Below are positions 5,070 through 6,860 of a stretch of 6,860 nt of DNA, one piece after another. The DNA lies in NCBI GenBank assembly GCA_002438305.1, contig DJUI01000007.1:12658-19517 (forward strand), in the 5' to 3' direction. The notes beneath the pieces are model-generated. The model worked only from the letters and a program-made list of their open reading frames with translations. It was not told where the DNA came from and did not search any database. The stretch is from Staphylococcaceae bacterium UBA6286 (GTDB lineage: Bacteria; Bacillota; Bacilli; Staphylococcales; Staphylococcaceae). A program made the translations under genes and the position numbers. Position 1 is the first letter of the stretch. Each line of letters begins with the position of its first letter.

Positions 5070-6796
5070 TGTCAGTGACTAAACGGTTGTTTAAAGAAGC
5101 TATGCAGTATAAGCGCATGTTCATCATCGGTTTCATCATCTTAATTTTAGCAGTCATTGCTGAACTGGTCGGGCCGATTATTGCGATGACGATCATCGAC
5201 GACCATGTAAGAACCGCCAAGTCTGGTGTCATCGAGATGGGTCCGATTTATCGGTTGCTTGCATTATATGCAGTCGTCGCATTGATCAATGCAGTATTGA
5301 GTTATTATCAGACGATTTATTTTCAGAACGCCGGCTCTAATGTCATCAAGAATTTAAGGAATAACTTGTTTGTTCATATGCAGCGTCTTCCTATCAAATA
5401 CTTTGATAACCTACCGGCTGGTAAAGTCGTTGCGAGAATTACTAACGATACACAGACAATTCTTGAATTATTCACAGTCATGGTACCGACTTATATTTCA
5501 GGCATTGTCAATATTCTTGGTATTATCATTGCCATCTTCTATTTCAACTGGAAGATTGGATTGACAGCCTTGGTTGTCGTTCCGCTGCTGTTCATCTGGC
5601 TGACGTTTTATCGCAAGTTATCTGATCAGTACAATCATGTGACACGTGAGAAGAACAGTGACATGAATGCCATGCTCAATGAATCCATTAACGGGATGAC
5701 CATCATCCAGGCATTCAATCAGGAACAGAAGATTCAGGACGAATTCAATGAACTGAATGAAACTTATCTGAAAAACTATTCAAGAATCATCCAGCTCGAT
5801 TCATTGACGAGTCATAACTTGATGGGAACTATCCGGGCATTGATATTTGCAGTGATGATCTATGTCTTTGGGACAACTTTTCTAGGTGGGACAGAAGCTA
5901 TGACGGTCGGAATGATGTATGTGCTCGTCGATTATTTGACGAGATTATTCAATATGGTCAACAACTTGAGCGTACTTGAACAGGCCAGAGTCTCTGCGAA
6001 CCGTGTCTATGAAATGATGGATGAACAACCAGAAATAATGGAAGACAAAGAAATGCGTCCTGCACAAGGGCAGGTTGAGTTCAAGGATGTGTCATTCGCC
6101 TACAAAGATGATCAGTACGTCTTGAAGCATATTGATATTCAGGCATCCCGCGGAGAAACAATCGCGTTAGTGGGACACACGGGTTCAGGGAAAAGTTCTA
6201 TTATGAACTTGCTGTTTCGCTTCTACGATCCATCACATGGCCAGATCTTGATCAATGGTATAGATTCAAAAACAGTGACGAAACAATCGCTTAGACAGTC
6301 GATGGGGATTGTGCTTCAGGATCCTTATCTCTACAGTGGAACCATCCTCAGCAATATCACATTGAACGACTCTCGTATTTCAAGAGAACGCGCCGTAGCT
6401 GCATTGAATGCTGTTGGTGGCGACCGCGTGATTTATGGTCTTGAACAGGGCATCGATACACCTGTCGTTGAAAAAGGGAGTACGTTGTCAAGCGGTCAAC
6501 GTCAGCTCATATCCTTTGCTCGTGCATTGGCGTTTGATCCAGCTATATTGATTCTTGATGAAGCAACTGCAAGTATTGACTCTGAAACAGAAGAGATCAT
6601 TCAAAATGCCATGGATGTCTTGAAACAAGGAAGAACGACATTCATCATCGCACATAGATTATCAACGATTAAAAATGCAGACAAAATTATCGTGCTGGAC
6701 AAAGGTGAGATCATCGAGTCCGGCAATCATGCTTCATTGATCCAGCTCGGTGGTCAGTATGCTAAAATGTACCGTCTGCAGTCAGCTGGACAATAA
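5069..6796 (+). CDS. bmrD: ABC multidrug exporter half-transporter, YheH/BmrD-like (catalytic-Glu subunit)
   Basis: This 575-residue partner of the preceding half-transporter starts at an ATG overlapping its stop (TAATG), with AGGAGG at 5056-5061, seven bases away. This arrangement suits balanced synthesis of a heterodimer. Six membrane helices are expected, the first two at about 16-42 and 60-85. The block PIKYFDNLPAGKVVARITND is characteristic of YheH. In the NBD: Walker A G369-S377 with K375, Q-loop Q417, Walker B D497 followed by catalytic Glu E498 (LDEATASID), and H-loop H529. The signature reads LSSGQ (473-477), with Ser475 replacing the first Gly of LSGGQ. Paired with the first subunit, this predicts one degenerate ATP site (partner Walker motifs with D499, plus this SSGQ) and one consensus site. 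B. subtilis YheH is about 670 residues with a large extracytoplasmic insertion between TM1 and TM2; here that loop is only about 17 residues. The family call is firm; the transported compounds are unknown. Confidence 0.9.
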   Translation: MSVTKRLFKEAMQYKRMFIIGFIILILAVIAELVGPIIAMTIIDDHVRTAKSGVIEMGPIYRLLALYAVVALINAVLSYYQTIYFQNAGSNVIKNLRNNLFVHMQRLPIKYFDNLPAGKVVARITNDTQTILELFTVMVPTYISGIVNILGIIIAIFYFNWKIGLTALVVVPLLFIWLTFYRKLSDQYNHVTREKNSDMNAMLNESINGMTIIQAFNQEQKIQDEFNELNETYLKNYSRIIQLDSLTSHNLMGTIRALIFAVMIYVFGTTFLGGTEAMTVGMMYVLVDYLTRLFNMVNNLSVLEQARVSANRVYEMMDEQPEIMEDKEMRPAQGQVEFKDVSFAYKDDQYVLKHIDIQASRGETIALVGHTGSGKSSIMNLLFRFYDPSHGQILINGIDSKTVTKQSLRQSMGIVLQDPYLYSGTILSNITLNDSRISRERAVAALNAVGGDRVIYGLEQGIDTPVVEKGSTLSSGQRQLISFARALAFDPAILILDEATASIDSETEEIIQNAMDVLKQGRTTFIIAHRLSTIKNADKIIVLDKGEIIESGNHASLIQLGGQYAKMYRLQSAGQ

Positions 6797-6797
6797 C

Positions 6798-6860
6798 ATG
6801 GAGCTCATTGAAGTGAGGCCGATGACGCGTGACCAGGCAGAGTGCATTGCTGACTGGGAC
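6798..6860 (+). CDS. Probable GNAT-family N-acetyltransferase, N-terminal fragment cut by the window edge
   Basis: An open frame starts at ATG 6798, one base after the exporter stop, and runs through the window end (21 codons). The visible residues begin MELIEVRPMTRDQAECIADW. The initial strand (LIEVRPMT), followed by a helix ending in an Ala-Asp-Trp, is typical of the N-terminus of GNAT acetyltransferases (strand β1 then helix α1). The acetyl-CoA binding motif would lie beyond the window, so it cannot be checked. No strong SD precedes the ATG; the one-base gap suggests translational coupling to the exporter. A second in-frame ATG at 6822 follows GTGAGG closely but would remove strand β1. No terminator separates it from the exporter, so it is probably in the same operon. 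The family assignment rests on a short stretch and is tentative. Confidence 0.55.
   Translation, partial: MELIEVRPMTRDQAECIADWD

Noticed and set aside
5370..5564. 64-residue plus-strand ORF inside the second exporter gene
   Set aside because: It is an out-of-frame shadow of the conserved transporter sequence.
1..6860. CRISPR arrays, tRNA or rRNA genes, insertion sequences
   Set aside because: No regularly spaced repeats, tRNA-like folds, rRNA segments, transposase genes or terminal repeats were seen.

Overview
The window is a co-directional (+ strand) stretch of a low-GC Gram-positive (Bacillota) chromosome. Strong GGAGG-type Shine-Dalgarno (SD) sites, GTG/TTG starts, T-tailed hairpin terminators, a comC–radC pair and a YheI/YheH-type exporter pair all fit Bacilli. 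The protein sequences feel closest to Staphylococcaceae (Macrococcus- or Jeotgalicoccus-like), but the genus is inference only.

Layout: (1) 1-1178, the 3' part of a YfcC-family membrane carrier whose start lies outside the window. (2) 1179-1354, an intergenic region with a very long terminator whose arms recur nearby and could fold in competing ways, followed by a modest promoter. (3) 1355-2727, a prepilin peptidase (comC) overlapping radC. (4) 2780-3067, an unrecognised 95-residue membrane protein. (5) 3068-3329, a compact regulatory leader: a good sigma-A-type promoter, a strong SD, a 28-codon leader ORF and an intrinsic terminator placed before the next gene's SD. (6) 3330-6796, two ABC half-transporters overlapping by one base, resembling Bacillus subtilis YheI/YheH (BmrC/BmrD). 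(7) 6798-6860, the first 21 codons of a probable GNAT acetyltransferase, one base after the transporter stop.

The most interesting part is region 5. In B. subtilis, bmrCD is preceded by the translated leader bmrB and is induced by ribosome-targeting antibiotics through ribosome-mediated transcription attenuation. This window shows the same architecture with a different, shorter leader peptide. That peptide has a Pro-Pro pair whose codons (CCTCCT) are also the complement of the leader's own SD and of a downstream GGAGGA. A row of alternating GGAGG and CTCC blocks can form mutually exclusive hairpins, so stalled translation could plausibly decide whether the terminator forms. The exporter pair is asymmetric: the first subunit has Asp in place of the catalytic Glu, and the second has a degenerate signature motif. 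This is the pattern of heterodimeric multidrug exporters with one degenerate and one consensus ATP site. The second subunit lacks the large extracytoplasmic insertion of B. subtilis YheH.
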